64,000 nucleotides of DNA, from contig NZ_CP053661.1 of the NCBI RefSeq assembly GCF_013177315.1, forward strand, positions 4,340,001 through 4,404,000, in the 5' to 3' direction. Position numbers and translations under genes: made by a program. Below are positions 25,206 through 35,161 of this stretch, piece by piece. Source of the DNA: Thermoleptolyngbya sichuanensis A183 (GTDB taxonomy: Bacteria > Cyanobacteriota > Cyanobacteriia > Elainellales > Elainellaceae). Numbering within the stretch: the stretch's first letter is position 1; each line of letters begins with the position of its first letter. Below the pieces are notes generated by a model, which did not search any database, was not told where the DNA came from, and saw nothing but the letters and a program-made list of their open reading frames with translations.

Positions 25206-27356
25206 CTACTGCGCGGCTGCTTCCCGCGCCGCGGTTGCCTCGTCGGGATGAATGCCGAGACGAGTCAGGTTGATCCGTCCGCGCTGGTCGATCTCGCGCA
25301 CTTTCACGATCACCTCATCGCCAACGGCAACTTCATCCTCGACCTTGCCCACGCGATAATCCGCCAGTTGCGAAATGTGGATCATGCCCTCTTTGCCGGG
25401 GAGGAATTCCACAAATGCGCCGATGGGAATGATGCGCGTCACTTTGCCCACATAGACATCGCCTGCGCTGAGCTTGCGGGTCATGCCCTCGATGATGGCG
25501 CGGGCAGCCTTTGCCTTTTCGCCGTCGATTGCAGAAATAGTGACGGTGCCATCGTCTTCGATATCGACTTTGGCTCCGGTCTGCTCGGTTATGCCCTTGA
25601 TGGTCTTGCCGCCGGGGCCGATAACCATGCCGATAAATTCGGGGTCAATTTTGATCGTCAGCAGGCGCGGTGCATAGGGCGACAGTTCAGCACGGGGCTT
25701 GTCTATGGCGGCTAGCATTTTTTCAAGGATGTGCAGTCGGGCGGCGCGGGCCTGGTTGATCGCATCCGCCACGACCGAGACAGGCAGCCCCGTAATCTTC
25801 ATGTCCATTTGCAGCGCCGTGATGCCCGTGTCGGTGCCCGCCACCTTGAAGTCCATGTCGCCGAGGAAGTCTTCGATGCCCTGAATGTCGGTCAGGATGC
25901 GGACTTCATCTCCTTCTTTGATCAGCCCCATAGCGGCTCCGCTGACGGGCTTGGAAATGGGCACGCCCGCATCCATCAGCGCCAAGGTGGAGCCACAGAC
26001 CGACCCCATCGAGGTGGAGCCGTTGGAAGACAGCACCTCGGATACGACGCGGATAACATAGGGGAAGTCCGATTTTTCGGGCAAAACTGGCACCAGCGCC
26101 CGCTCTGCCAGGGCCCCGTGGCCGATTTCGCGGCGGCCGGGCGATCGCATCGGTTTTGTTTCCCCGACCGAGTAGGGCGGCATGTTGTAGTGGTGCATGT
26201 AGCGCTTTTCTTCGTCGGGATGCAGGTCGTCCATTTCCTGCGCGTCGCCTGGGGTGCCCAGCGTCACCACCGACAACACCTGGGTTAGCTCCCGTTGAAA
26301 CAGGGCGCTACCGTGAACCCGGCTGGGCAAAACCCCTGTGCGGCAGCTAATCTTGCGGACTTCATCCAGCTTGCGCCCGTCCACGCGCACCCCGTCTTCG
26401 ATAATTTGCTTCCGCATCAGCTTTTTGGTGACGCTCTTAAACACGGTGGGCAGGGCTTTGGGGTTGGCTTCGGCCGCCATGCGGATGGGGCTATCTTCAG
26501 GCATTTCGGCGATTTCAGCGGCAACGGCGGCTTTCACTTCCTCTAGCTTTTCGTCACGCTCGCCCTTCGTGTATTCAAAGTGCGTCAGGATTTCTTTGAT
26601 AGCCTGTGTGGTGCGATCGCCGATAAAGTCTTCTAGCGTAGAATCGACTTCTGGCTCCGCTTCTTTCACCAGTTCGATGCCCAGTTCCTTGATCAGGTCA
26701 AGCTGCGCCTGAATCAGGTCGCGCACCGCTTCATAACCAAAGTCGATCGCCTCGATCATGTCCTGCTCCGGAAGCTGGTTTGCGCCCGCTTCCACCATGA
26801 TCACGCCTTCAGGCGAACCTGCGACCACCAGATCGAGATCGCCTTCCTCAATCTCTTTGTAGGTGGGGTTGATAATAAAGTCGTCGCCAATTAGCCCGAC
26901 ACGCACCGCCGCCATTGGACCATTGAAGGGAATCTTGGCCAACAGCGTGGCGATTGAAGCACCCGTGACGGCCAGCACATCGGGCGGCACTCGCTCATCC
27001 ATCGACATCGTAGTGGCCACAACCTGAATATCGTCCCGCAACCACCCAGGAAACAGGGGGCGCAGGGGGCGATCGATTAATCGACTCACGAGCGTTGCCT
27101 TTTCAGGGGGTCGCCCCTCCCGTCTCAAAAAACCACCCGGAATCCGCCCTGCCGCGTATAATCTCTCTTCGTAATCTACCAGCAGCGGCAAAAAGTCGAT
27201 TCCCTCTCGCGCTGAGGCACGGGTCGCTGTCACAAATACAGCGGTATCTTCTGACTGCACGAGCACTGCGCCGCCTGCCTGGGGAGCCAATAGCCCCACC
27301 TTCAGCCGAATATCCCTGCCATCGAAGGATATCGACTTGTCAATTTCGTCGAACAT
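25206..27356 (-). CDS. pnp: Polyribonucleotide nucleotidyltransferase
   Basis: 716 residues. PNPase degrades RNA 3'-5' by phosphorolysis and can add tails using nucleoside diphosphates. The first RNase PH domain begins [20 protein letters not shown]. An all-alpha domain follows, then the second RNase PH domain ([30 protein letters not shown]). A KH domain has [20 protein letters not shown] and the C-terminal S1 domain has [20 protein letters not shown]. The ATG at 27356 matches the family; the 16 codons upstream are in frame but unlike any homologue, and AAAGGA lies ahead of this ATG. Cyanobacteria add heteropolymeric tails with PNPase in place of a poly(A) polymerase. Confidence 0.97.
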   Translation of the reverse strand: MFDEIDKSISFDGRDIRLKVGLLAPQAGGAVLVQSEDTAVFVTATRASAREGIDFLPLLVDYEERLYAAGRIPGGFLRREGRPPEKATLVSRLIDRPLRPLFPGWLRDDIQVVATTMSMDERVPPDVLAVTGASIATLLAKIPFNGPMAAVRVGLIGDDFIINPTYKEIEEGDLDLVVAGSPEGVIMVEAGANQLPEQDMIEAIDFGYEAVRDLIQAQLDLIKELGIELVKEAEPEVDSTLEDFIGDRTTQAIKEILTHFEYTKGERDEKLEEVKAAVAAEIAEMPEDSPIRMAAEANPKALPTVFKSVTKKLMRKQIIEDGVRVDGRKLDEVRKISCRTGVLPSRVHGSALFQRELTQVLSVVTLGTPGDAQEMDDLHPDEEKRYMHHYNMPPYSVGETKPMRSPGRREIGHGALAERALVPVLPEKSDFPYVIRVVSEVLSSNGSTSMGSVCGSTLALMDAGVPISKPVSGAAMGLIKEGDEVRILTDIQGIEDFLGDMDFKVAGTDTGITALQMDMKITGLPVSVVADAINQARAARLHILEKMLAAIDKPRAELSPYAPRLLTIKIDPEFIGMVIGPGGKTIKGITEQTGAKVDIEDDGTVTISAIDGEKAKAARAIIEGMTRKLSAGDVYVGKVTRIIPIGAFVEFLPGKEGMIHISQLADYRVGKVEDEVAVGDEVIVKVREIDQRGRINLTRLGIHPDEATAAREAAAQ

Positions 27357-28513
27357 GAAGCGATATTTCCTTTTACTTGCCTGACTTTTTTCTTTCTCTC
27401 GCAATCGTAGCGCAATCCCAGCAGGGATGAACGTTGCCGCTTGCTAACGCAAATATCCGTTTCAATCTGTTGCAGTTTGCTTTGCAAATGAGGCGGCGAT
27501 CGCCCTTAGTCCGCACCTCCCGCCCCTGCAAAATAGCGCCCTATTCAGCCTCTTTTTCGATCTTTCTCGGCTTTGCAAATCCTCTAAATCTGGTTTTAGG
27601 AACCAGAATCAGCAGGTTCTTGAGGGCATTGTCCGACTGTAAGGGATTAAGCTAAGAGACCTTTCAACCCGCAAGGCGATCGCTTCTTTTGAGGCTCTAT
27701 TCTGAGCATCTCGCTTGCCAATCAGAATCTTGCAGTCAACCCGTCTCAACTCAGCCACCCGCCCTATCAAGTCAGACAAAGATCAGGCAAAATCGCGATC
27801 GCAGTTTGGATTTTTGGAGCGACTCGTTGCCAAATCTATAGGGAGAATGTGAGGGTTGCTTTCACAGCAGATTCGGCTTTAGGTCTTAAAGGAGAGTCGG
27901 GCAAATTGAAGCGATGGGTCGAATCATTGTGAGGATTTGTATGCTGCATCACCTTGATCTACCAGACCTAAAAAGCCAGCCCGTGATTCTCATCACCAGA
28001 TTCGGACCAATGAAAAACGCAAATTAGTCTTTTTGTACTACAAGACAGGGGCTTTTGAGGTTCGTGGTTTTCAGAATTTCTTTAGAAGTTTAGTGGCAAA
28101 ATGTAGCGGATCGACACAATATATCGCGGGCAGACTTTGCCCTTTCCTGAGTAGGTTTCTTAATCAGCCCTAGTTTACAGATTTGTTGCGATCGCCCGTT
28201 TGCCCATATTTAGAAATATTCCGGGCGATCGCCCCCTTGCTAAATCAAGATTTTTGCACGATCCACTTTGCGATTTTCAGAGTTCGTAGGATAATTCAGG
28301 AAATAGTTTAGGTTTAAAGCTGCCCTTCTTCGCCGTCCATTTCTTTCCAAGAACACGCAGATTCTCATATTGCGGGTGCCCTCTAGAGAGAGATAGCCTG
28401 GGTTTAAATAGTCCCAAGAAGCGTCGATTTTTTTTGGTTTTAACCTGACTAAACCTGAGCCTCGGTTCTGTCTAAAAACATGGAAAACTCGTATTCAACG
28501 AGTGAGGAGACTT
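27357..28513. other. Long non-coding region between pnp and the SH3b gene
   Basis: No recognisable gene or tRNA. It must contain the divergent promoters of pnp and the SH3b protein gene. A 28-codon ORF at 27942 (MLHHLDLPDLK...) is too weak to call. Two HIP1 octamers near 28190-28230 sit in a CGGGCGATCGCCC context. The last 200 bases are AT-rich with runs of T, which fits a long 5' leader for the SH3b gene. Confidence 0.4.
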
Positions 28514-29776
28514 ATGGAATCACTAGCATATATTCATGCTGCGGTTGCCTACGAAGACCCGAATCCGGCTCCTGAACTTCAGGTAAGCCTGGAAATTCCT
28601 AGCTCGGTCTGGCTGGGAACCCTCTCTACCGCAGTCGTCGTATCTGCCGTTGGTGGCGTTGCGCCAGAAGCCCAAGCTGTGGTTCGCTTTGGCGATACCT
28701 GCATCCAGGTAGGCGATGTGCAAAGCGCCCTTGCTTCGGCGGGCTTCAGCCCCGGCTCTGTTGACAGCGTTTTTGGCTCCAACACGCTATCCGCTGTCAG
28801 ACGGTTTCAGTTGTCGAAGGGGCTTTCTGTGGATGGCGTGGTCGGCCCAGCAACCGCCAGCAGCCTCGGTCTGAGTGGTTCGATTTACGACGTGGGCGTT
28901 AGCTGCGGCACTGGCGGCCCTGGCGATGACGGCGGCCCAGATTTCGTCAGAGTTTCGACCAATGGCAGCCCCCTGACCGTTCGCAACGGCCCGGGATCTG
29001 GGTTTGCGCCCATCGACTATCTGTCTAACGGCACGGTGGTTCGCGTGGTGGGTTCCTCAGGCGGCTGGTACAACATCTCAGGTGGTGGCTGGATTTCACA
29101 AGCTTGGACAGTCGAGAGCAGTGGCGGCACTGGCGGTGGCGGTGGCGGTGGCGGCACCGGCAACTATTTCGTCTCCACCAACGGCAGCACGCTGCTGGTT
29201 CGCAATGGCCCCGGCACTGGGTTTGCCGTTATTGATGAACTGTTTAATGGAACCTCGGTCACCATTGTCGAAGTTTCGGGCGGCTGGGGTCGTCTGTCTA
29301 GCGGCGGCTGGGTGTCGATGGACTGGCTGAGCGCTGGCGGCAGTGGCGGCGGCGGTGGCGGCGGTGGCGGCGGCACCGGCAACTATTTCGTCTCTACCAA
29401 CGGCGGCACGCTGCTGGTTCGCAATGGCCCCGGCACTGGGTTTGCCATTATTGATGAACTCTTCAACGGCACCTCGGTCACCATCGTCGAAGTTTCGGGC
29501 GGCTGGGGTCGTCTGTCTGACGGCGGCTGGGTGTCGATGGACTGGCTGAGCGCTGGCGGCAGTGGCGGCGGCGGTGGCGGCGGTGGCGGCATCGGCGGCT
29601 ACTATGTCTCCACCAACGGCGGCACGCTGATCGTCCGGAGCGGCCCTGGCCCTGGCTTCATTGATATTGACGAGCTTCCCAACGGCACCCCGATTGACAT
29701 TGTGGAGATCTCTGGTGGTTGGGGTCGCTTAGCTGGTGGTGGCTGGGTGTCGATGGATTGGGTTGCTTTTGACTAA
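28514..29776 (+). CDS. Peptidoglycan-binding protein with four SH3b modules and poly-Gly linkers
   Basis: 420 residues. The start MESLAYIHAAVAYEDP is shared by a family of cyanobacterial envelope proteins. A hydrophobic stretch (LGTLSTAVVVSAVGGVAPEAQA) at ~34-57 looks like an internal signal or anchor. A PG_binding_1 domain (VGDVQSALASAGFSPGSVDSVFG..., ~68-115) is followed by four bacterial SH3 domains, each with the pattern VSTNGxxLxVRxGPGxGF...GGW, separated by poly-glycine linkers of 8-10 residues. SH3 modules 2 and 3 are almost identical in DNA. ATG 28514 is chosen because GAGGAG lies five bases upstream. It probably binds peptidoglycan in the periplasm. Confidence 0.85.
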   Translation: MESLAYIHAAVAYEDPNPAPELQVSLEIPSSVWLGTLSTAVVVSAVGGVAPEAQAVVRFGDTCIQVGDVQSALASAGFSPGSVDSVFGSNTLSAVRRFQLSKGLSVDGVVGPATASSLGLSGSIYDVGVSCGTGGPGDDGGPDFVRVSTNGSPLTVRNGPGSGFAPIDYLSNGTVVRVVGSSGGWYNISGGGWISQAWTVESSGGTGGGGGGGGTGNYFVSTNGSTLLVRNGPGTGFAVIDELFNGTSVTIVEVSGGWGRLSSGGWVSMDWLSAGGSGGGGGGGGGGTGNYFVSTNGGTLLVRNGPGTGFAIIDELFNGTSVTIVEVSGGWGRLSDGGWVSMDWLSAGGSGGGGGGGGGIGGYYVSTNGGTLIVRSGPGPGFIDIDELPNGTPIDIVEISGGWGRLAGGGWVSMDWVAFD

Positions 29777-29807
29777 GCCTGCTCTAGAGACTCCGTTTTT
29801 TTAGAGT

Positions 29808-29843
29808 GAGGGGTGTAGAGATCAGACTCTACGCCTCTTTTTT
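29808..29843 (+). terminator. Intrinsic terminator after the SH3b gene
   Basis: GAGGGGTGTAGAG and CTCTACGCCTC form an imperfect stem with an ATCAGA loop, followed directly by TTTTTTCTGCTTTTTT. Confidence 0.75.
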
Positions 29844-29868
29844 CTGCTTTTTTCTGCTTTGAATGTCG

Positions 29869-30600
29869 TCAGATCTGAATTTCCTGAAGACTTTCAATCA
29901 CGATGCTGGCTCCTGCTAAGCCGGATACAGCAGCCGGATTGCGGGCGATGCCGATACATCCGGCCGATCGGGCGGCGATCGCCAACTGCACATCTGCCTG
30001 AGAATCACCCACCACCAGCGTTTGTCCTGGCAACACGCCCAATTTCCCACAAACCTGCTCTAGCAAAATCGGATCGGGCTTGCTCGGCCCCTCCTCTGTT
30101 CCCTGACACACCTGCAAATAGGGTGTGAGTTCGTAGCGGTCGGCAAAGTCTACCACCTGAGCCGTCGTATCCGACGACAAAATTGCCAGCTTTAGCCCTG
30201 CACCCGCCAGCCGTTGCAGCGTTTTTGCCACGTCTTCATAGCAGGGCGTGTGGTCGGCCTTTCGAGAAAAGGACTGATCTGCCTCCTGAAATGCTGATTG
30301 AACGAGCGCCAGCGACTCTAGCCAGCCGCGTCCCGTTTCCGAAACGTAGGCGGCGGCCGCAATCTCGTTTTCGCGGCGAGTGCCTACGGCCATTAGTCCA
30401 GCCGGATTCAACTGATCCCCGTCCAGCCCAAAGGCAAGCTGGAGCGCACTTTCCACGCCGGGAATGTGGGCATCAATCAAGCGCGATCGCCGCTGAGCTA
30501 GCACCCGCAGAAAATGCGCCGAATCTGCCAGCGTGCCGTCTTTATCGAAGACCACCGCCTGCACGTCTGGAAACATCACCGAGCCACACCGAATCAGCAT
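29869..30600 (-). CDS. HAD-family hydrolase (phosphoglycolate phosphatase-like)
   Basis: 243 residues with the four HAD motifs in order: VFDKDGTLADS near residue 18 (nucleophile Asp and acid Asp), LAILSSDT (motif II Ser), the Lys in SKPDPILLEQVC (motif III) and VVGDSQADVQLA (motif IV acids). The inserted alpha cap places it with the Gph/phosphoglycolate-phosphatase-like subclass, but the natural substrate is not certain. The ATG at 30600 is preceded by GGGGTAAGG; an alternative ATG is at 30576. It follows rps1 on the same strand but is separated from it by a strong terminator. Confidence 0.85.
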   Translation of the reverse strand: MLIRCGSVMFPDVQAVVFDKDGTLADSAHFLRVLAQRRSRLIDAHIPGVESALQLAFGLDGDQLNPAGLMAVGTRRENEIAAAAYVSETGRGWLESLALVQSAFQEADQSFSRKADHTPCYEDVAKTLQRLAGAGLKLAILSSDTTAQVVDFADRYELTPYLQVCQGTEEGPSKPDPILLEQVCGKLGVLPGQTLVVGDSQADVQLAIAARSAGCIGIARNPAAVSGLAGASIVIESLQEIQI

Positions 30601-30637
30601 CCTTACCCCAAAAGCACACCAACTGCGTCAGTCCTAA

Positions 30638-30664
30638 CAAACAAAAAGGAGGGACAATCCCTCC
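30638..30664 (-). terminator. Intrinsic terminator of rps1
   Basis: On the minus strand GGAGGGA-TTG-TCCCTCC is a perfect 7-bp stem followed by TTTTTGTTTGT, about 145 bases past the rps1 stop codon. Confidence 0.85.
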
Positions 30665-30809
30665 TCAGTCAGAAGCGTCTCCATCTGAAACGCTAACGAT
30701 TAACATGTGATCAATCCACTCTGTAATCAATCCATTCTGTAATCAATCCATTTGCCCTACCGCACCGAGCCTATAGCCTCAAGCGGTCAGGTCTCCGAAT
30801 GCCAGACGC

Positions 30810-31775
30810 TTACTCAGCAGCCAGCAGCACTTCTTCCACTTCGTAGTCTGCTGTCTGCGAAAGCCCAGCATCAGCCGACTGCGCGGGCTGGAGCTTCTGC
30901 TCTCGCCAGCGGGCAGCCATCTCCTCCGCCTTCTCGTAAACCACATCGGGGTTTTTCACCATGTCGCCTGGTTCGGGTTCAAGCTGCTTGGTAGACAGCG
31001 AAATCCGGCCCCGCTCAGCATCTAGGTCAATAATCATGACCTTCACTTCGTCGTTTTGATTGAAGACGCTATGCGGCGTGTCGATGTGGTCGTGAGAGAT
31101 TTCGGAAATGTGCAGCAGACCGCTGACCCCGCCGATATCGATGAACGCACCGTAGGGCTTCAGACCGCGCACCGTGCCGACCACCACTTCGCCCACTTCC
31201 AGGCGATTCATCTTGCGCTCCACCAAGGCGCGGCGGTGGCTCAGCACCAGACGGTTGCGCTCTTCGTCCACTTCCAAAAACTTCAGGGGCAGTTCTTCGC
31301 CCACCAGGTCTTCCTTGGGCTTGCGGGTGCTGATGTGGGAACCTGGAATAAAGCCGCGTAGCCCTTCAATCCGCACTAGGGCACCGCCCCGGTTGGTTGC
31401 AAATACGGCAGAGCGAACCGTTGCGTCTTCTGCCTGAAGCTGACGAACACGCTCCCAGGCCCGCATATACTCAATCCGACGAATAGACAGCGTTAGCTGG
31501 CCTTCTTCGTTTTCGTCGGTGAGGATATAAAACTCACGAGTTTCGTTGGATTGCAACACCTCATCTGGCGTATCGATGCGGTTGATCGACATCTCCTGTA
31601 TAGGGATGTAGGCGGCCGTCTTAGCGCCAATGTCAATCAGAGCGCCCCTCGGCTCCAAACTAAACACCGTCCCCGCCACAATATCACCGGGGCTAAAGTG
31701 ATAGTCATACTGGTCGAGAAGAGCGGCAAAGTCTTCGTGCGTAAAACCAATGTCTACTTTTTCCTGATTGACCAT
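30810..31775 (-). CDS. rps1: 30S ribosomal protein S1 (three-domain cyanobacterial type)
   Basis: 321 residues with three S1 RNA-binding domains. Domain 1 is at ~27-98 (GDIVAGTVFSLEPRGALIDIGAKTA), domain 2 at ~115-181 (SAVFATNRGGALVRIEGLRGFIPGS) and domain 3 at ~196-265 (GEVVVGTVRGLKPYGAFIDIGG). An acidic C-terminal tail follows. Cyanobacterial and plastid S1 proteins have three domains instead of six as in E. coli. It acts at translation initiation by binding mRNA leaders. The ATG at 31775 gives MVNQEKVDIGFTHEDF, the usual start. The ~550-bp upstream region probably includes a long leader. Confidence 0.96.
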   Translation of the reverse strand: MVNQEKVDIGFTHEDFAALLDQYDYHFSPGDIVAGTVFSLEPRGALIDIGAKTAAYIPIQEMSINRIDTPDEVLQSNETREFYILTDENEEGQLTLSIRRIEYMRAWERVRQLQAEDATVRSAVFATNRGGALVRIEGLRGFIPGSHISTRKPKEDLVGEELPLKFLEVDEERNRLVLSHRRALVERKMNRLEVGEVVVGTVRGLKPYGAFIDIGGVSGLLHISEISHDHIDTPHSVFNQNDEVKVMIIDLDAERGRISLSTKQLEPEPGDMVKNPDVVYEKAEEMAARWREQKLQPAQSADAGLSQTADYEVEEVLLAAE

Positions 31776-32328
31776 GCTAATCGTTTCCTAGTGTTCGTCT
31801 CCGTAGTTTTTGTTGGGCCGACATTCTCCTTAAGCTAATGCACAACATGCCCGACCGCTGCCCGCATCAGCCAGCACTGTCCTGACAGATGTACACCCAA
31901 AGGGGCGTAACCAGATACTCCAAGATTCTGCGTTTTAGACGTTGATGTTTCAGCCGCCTTCTATTGTAAGCGCAGCACCGAAGTTGTTGCTAACCCTAGG
32001 AGATCTATCATACCCCACGGTCGCCCTTCAGGTAGCCAGACTTTTGCGGAATTCTTGTATAACTTTGCAATTTTCTCGCGTGTGGGGGGCTGTCTGGCTG
32101 AAGCTCGTGCAAACAGGGTTTCATTGAGCGGCTGGCTGCTCCAAATTTGCAGCAGACTCACGGGTGAACGGGGCTTGCCTGGGCGAACGTTCAGTGGTTT
32201 GTCTCAGGCGTATATCAAGTAAGTTCAGCGTGAAACTTTTTCTGGGCTTGCCTGGGCGAACGTTCAGTGGTTTGTCTCAGGGGCTTGTCTTATGGGTTTG
32301 TCTCAGTGGTTTGTCTCAGGGGCTTGCC
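31776..32328. other. Region between rps1 and nrdR with a 38-bp direct repeat
   Basis: No gene seen. 32171-32208 and 32244-32281 are identical 38-bp direct repeats (GGGCTTGCCTGGGCGAACGT and onward), 73 bp apart, followed by shorter GTTTGTCTCAG repeats running up to the nrdR stop codon. The rps1 promoter and leader occupy the left part. Confidence 0.7.
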
Positions 32329-32871
32329 TCATAAGACACCCAGCTCGTCTTCCTGCTCAGAGGGGTCTAGAACTGAGGGGGCGATCGCCCCTCTCCGCTC
32401 AGACTTGCTGCCGTTTCCCAACGCGCCCTGAAGCTGGTTGAGCGTGTCTACAAAATCTCGAATGCCGCGAAACTGTCGATAGACCGATGCAAAGCGGATG
32501 TAGGCGACTTCGTTCAGGTCTTGCAGCCGATCCAGCACCAGCTCGCCAATTTCCTGGCTGGGCACTTCGCGCACCGATCGTTGCTGAAGTTCGGCCTCGA
32601 TTTCGTCTACCAGATTTTCTAGTTCTAAATGGGGAATACCCGTTTTTTCGCAGGCCCGCATGATGCCGCGCAGCACCTTTGAGCGGTCGAAGGATTCCCG
32701 TGCGCCGTTCCGCTTGACCACAATCACGGGCACAAACTCAATGCGCTCGTAGGTGGTGAACCGTCGTCCGCAGCTCAGGCACTCCCGTCGCCTTCGGACG
32801 CTTTGCCCCGACTCGGCCGAGCGAGATTCCAAAACGCGGTTGTCGGTAAATTGACAGAAGGGACACCTCAT
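32329..32871 (-). CDS. nrdR: Transcriptional repressor NrdR
   Basis: 180 residues. An N-terminal zinc ribbon has C3, C6, C31 and C34 (MRCPFC...CLSCGRRF). The ATP-cone domain at ~48-138 ([22 protein letters not shown]...[11 protein letters not shown]) binds ATP/dATP. NrdR represses ribonucleotide reductase genes when dATP is high. The C-terminus beyond ~155 ([15 protein letters not shown]...) is extended and variable. In many cyanobacteria psbB and psbT precede nrdR; here neither is upstream in the window. Confidence 0.96.
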   Translation of the reverse strand: MRCPFCQFTDNRVLESRSAESGQSVRRRRECLSCGRRFTTYERIEFVPVIVVKRNGARESFDRSKVLRGIMRACEKTGIPHLELENLVDEIEAELQQRSVREVPSQEIGELVLDRLQDLNEVAYIRFASVYRQFRGIRDFVDTLNQLQGALGNGSKSERRGAIAPSVLDPSEQEDELGVL

Positions 32872-33157
32872 GGGAACCGCCTTTTAGGCAAGGTTATACA
32901 GAATATAATGACATGGGCTTGATCTGGGGTGCGGCTGTGGTTCACGGGGATTTTCGGTGAGCAGGGCGATCGCCCCCACCCCCAAGCGCCAGAACAGCCC
33001 TCCGGCAATTCACCTGGCGATCCACTTGGCAATTCACTTGTCGATCCACTGGAGTCGATTCCTGAGGCACCCAATTCACGGCTTGCGTCCTTTGGCTGTG
33101 TTATGATACTCCAGTTTTCAAAATTTCTAACATAGACTTTGAGGCGAGTTTATTGGG

Positions 33158-34000
33158 TTATTGGGCGGCGCTGGTGGGGCGCGATCGCTCGACCCAGGCA
33201 GGCACATAGCACCAGGCTTTTTGCAGTTCCTGGTCTAGCCGTTCATAGTCGGGTTCTTTTTTGCCCACCAGTGCCCAAAACTGGGCGGAATGGTTCATGT
33301 GAACCGTGTGGCACAGTTCGTGAATAAACACATAGCGCACCAGCGGCGCAGGCAAAAACAGCAGCTTGGCATTTAGGCTGATGGTGCGTTTGCTGGAGCA
33401 GCTTGCCCAGCGCGTCTTTTGCTGGCGGACAGAGGCGCTGGTGTAGGGCAGGTCAATCTCGCGGCTCACCTGCCGCAGCCAGGGCAAAAAGTGGTAGGTC
33501 GCCTTGCGGTTGAGCCAGCGCCGCAGGAGCGATTGGCAGCTTTCCAAATTCTCCGTCGGGCCGTGGACGTGAAGCTGGCAAGGGCTGCGGGTGGTGGCCG
33601 TGAGCTGGGTTCCAGGTGCGGGTGCGTAGATGACGCTCCAGGTTTCGGGGAGCGATCGCAGTTGAATTTCTTCCGGCAAGGGCTGCACCACGTCCAGCGG
33701 CATGGTTTCTTGGCGATCCAAAAAGCGCTGTCGCGTCCGCACGATCCATTCCCGTCGCCGCTCCACAATCTCCGGCACCTGGCGCGGGTCAACGCTGGGG
33801 GGAATGACGATTTCCACGTCGCCCCAATGCGAGACATGAATATTGATATTTTTGGCCCGCTTGCTGACGCGAATGCGGTAGTCTAAGCCGTTTGAACTCC
33901 CGCTTGAACTGGGTAGAGAATCGCCCGCCGTGTTTGCACCCAGCGCCCCCTGATAGCCCATTGCGCCCCGCCCGCTTTGTTTGCTAAACGCATCGTTCAT
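33158..34000 (-). CDS. YgjP/DUF45-type zinc metallopeptidase
   Basis: 280 residues. The C-terminal half has the zinc-binding gluzincin motif HELCHTVHMNHSAQFW (HExxH plus a downstream His) typical of YgjP-like (SprT-related) metallopeptidases. The N-terminal part has YRIRVSKRAKNINIHVSHWG, the usual first strand of the family. A low-complexity N-terminal extension (~1-40) may not be conserved. It is probably cytoplasmic; substrates in bacteria are unknown. A Nudix gene lies 31 bp upstream on the same strand. Confidence 0.85.
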   Translation of the reverse strand: MNDAFSKQSGRGAMGYQGALGANTAGDSLPSSSGSSNGLDYRIRVSKRAKNINIHVSHWGDVEIVIPPSVDPRQVPEIVERRREWIVRTRQRFLDRQETMPLDVVQPLPEEIQLRSLPETWSVIYAPAPGTQLTATTRSPCQLHVHGPTENLESCQSLLRRWLNRKATYHFLPWLRQVSREIDLPYTSASVRQQKTRWASCSSKRTISLNAKLLFLPAPLVRYVFIHELCHTVHMNHSAQFWALVGKKEPDYERLDQELQKAWCYVPAWVERSRPTSAAQ

Positions 34001-34031
34001 AAAAACTTGTCTAATCCACGAAAATCCTGAA

Positions 34032-34469
34032 TCAAGTCGACTTCAGAAAACCCTGCTCCACAAACTCCAGCAAGATTTTGCGATGGGGCTGACCCAGCGG
34101 CCGCACCTGACCCGCCCGTGCCGAGTAGCGATCGCCCCGCTGAATATCCTCCAGGCTGAGCAGGCCCAAGTCCCAGCCTTCATTCAACTGCAAGCGGTCT
34201 AAAGGCACGTCCAGGCGACCGTGAAACACATGCCGCACCACGTCTTCTAGGTCATACCGGGCAAACGGCTCCAGCAGCGCGGGCGCGTAGCCAATTTCCT
34301 CCAGCAGTTCGCGCTGCACTGCCACATCGGGCGCTTCATCTGGCTCGACATGTCCCCCAAAGAAACCCCAGCAACCAGGGTAATAGATCCCCGGAATGTC
34401 GTCCCGCAGTTGCAGGAGAAACTGACCGTCTTGATGCAGAATGGCGATCGCCACATGAACTTGAGACAT
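34032..34469 (-). CDS. Nudix hydrolase
   Basis: 145 residues with a complete Nudix box (GGHVEPDEAPDVAVQRELLEEIGY: GX5EX7REUXEEXGU) that binds the divalent metal for pyrophosphate-bond cleavage. N-terminal strand VHVAIAILHQDGQFLLQLR and the WGFFGG turn are standard. Substrate is not predictable. It is probably co-transcribed with the PD-(D/E)XK-like gene upstream and the metallopeptidase downstream. Confidence 0.9.
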   Translation of the reverse strand: MSQVHVAIAILHQDGQFLLQLRDDIPGIYYPGCWGFFGGHVEPDEAPDVAVQRELLEEIGYAPALLEPFARYDLEDVVRHVFHGRLDVPLDRLQLNEGWDLGLLSLEDIQRGDRYSARAGQVRPLGQPHRKILLEFVEQGFLKST

Positions 34470-34489
34470 AAGTGAATTTGGGCTAGGCG

Positions 34490-35161
34490 CTAAGGTTCTG
34501 CCCCCACGCTATCGCCCGGTGCAGGCTTCAGCAAGCCCACCAGGATTCGCAGCAGCGCCTCCAGATCTGCCGGAACCCGGTACAGGTTGAGATCCTGCGT
34601 TACCTGTCGTGTCTGTCGGTCAAATTGGCCGAACTGCCAGATGCTCCCGGTCGATACTGCCCCCGGCAGCACCCCTTGCTCCGACTCGATCCACTGATCC
34701 AGCGCAATTAGCTCTACTGCTAGCTGCACAAATCCCCGCTCTAGGTCTTCGTTTTTGGCTTCAATTACCAAAACTGTCACGTCCGTTTGCAGAAAATAGT
34801 CCAGCGATCCCTTAAGCTGATTGCTCACCGCCACTGGGTATTCTACATTCAGCAATGCTTGCGTGTAGTGCAGCACATCCGTCAGCACAGGGGCAATCAA
34901 AAACTCGCGCCGCGCCGCTTCACTGGTCAGGCTGAGTCGGGGGAGACTCTCTTCAATGCGCTGTTGCAGGCTGTCCAGTCGATCCAGTTCTCCTCTATGA
35001 GGCGAAAAGGCGATCGCCCGCTTCTGGAGCGTCACCCCAAAATGAGCCAGAATATCCCTCGGCGCAAAGTTGAGCCTGAAATAATCTGCAAACATGTAAG
35101 ACTGATCGGGCTGGAGGATGGGGGCTTTAGGCATGGGAGGAATGGTTGGGGAATCGAGCAA
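34490..35161 (-). CDS. Conserved hypothetical protein, PD-(D/E)XK nuclease-like fold
   Basis: 223 residues, no named family recognised. Residues ~116-145 (LKGSLDYFLQTD, then TVLVIEAKNEDLERGFVQLAVEL) have the D...(E)xK...Q layout of the restriction-endonuclease-like fold, close to type I R-subunit N-terminal-like proteins that are widespread in cyanobacteria. Catalytic activity is not proven. The real start may be the ATG at residue 10 (MPKAPILQPDQSY). It ends 20 bp before the Nudix gene and may be in an operon with it. Confidence 0.55.
   Translation of the reverse strand: MLDSPTIPPMPKAPILQPDQSYMFADYFRLNFAPRDILAHFGVTLQKRAIAFSPHRGELDRLDSLQQRIEESLPRLSLTSEAARREFLIAPVLTDVLHYTQALLNVEYPVAVSNQLKGSLDYFLQTDVTVLVIEAKNEDLERGFVQLAVELIALDQWIESEQGVLPGAVSTGSIWQFGQFDRQTRQVTQDLNLYRVPADLEALLRILVGLLKPAPGDSVGAEP

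Noticed and set aside
32872-33157. psbT or psbB upstream of nrdR, as in many cyanobacteria
   Set aside because: The minus strand holds only short frames without a photosystem II-type membrane helix; the region has GGCAATTCAC/CGATCCACT repeats.
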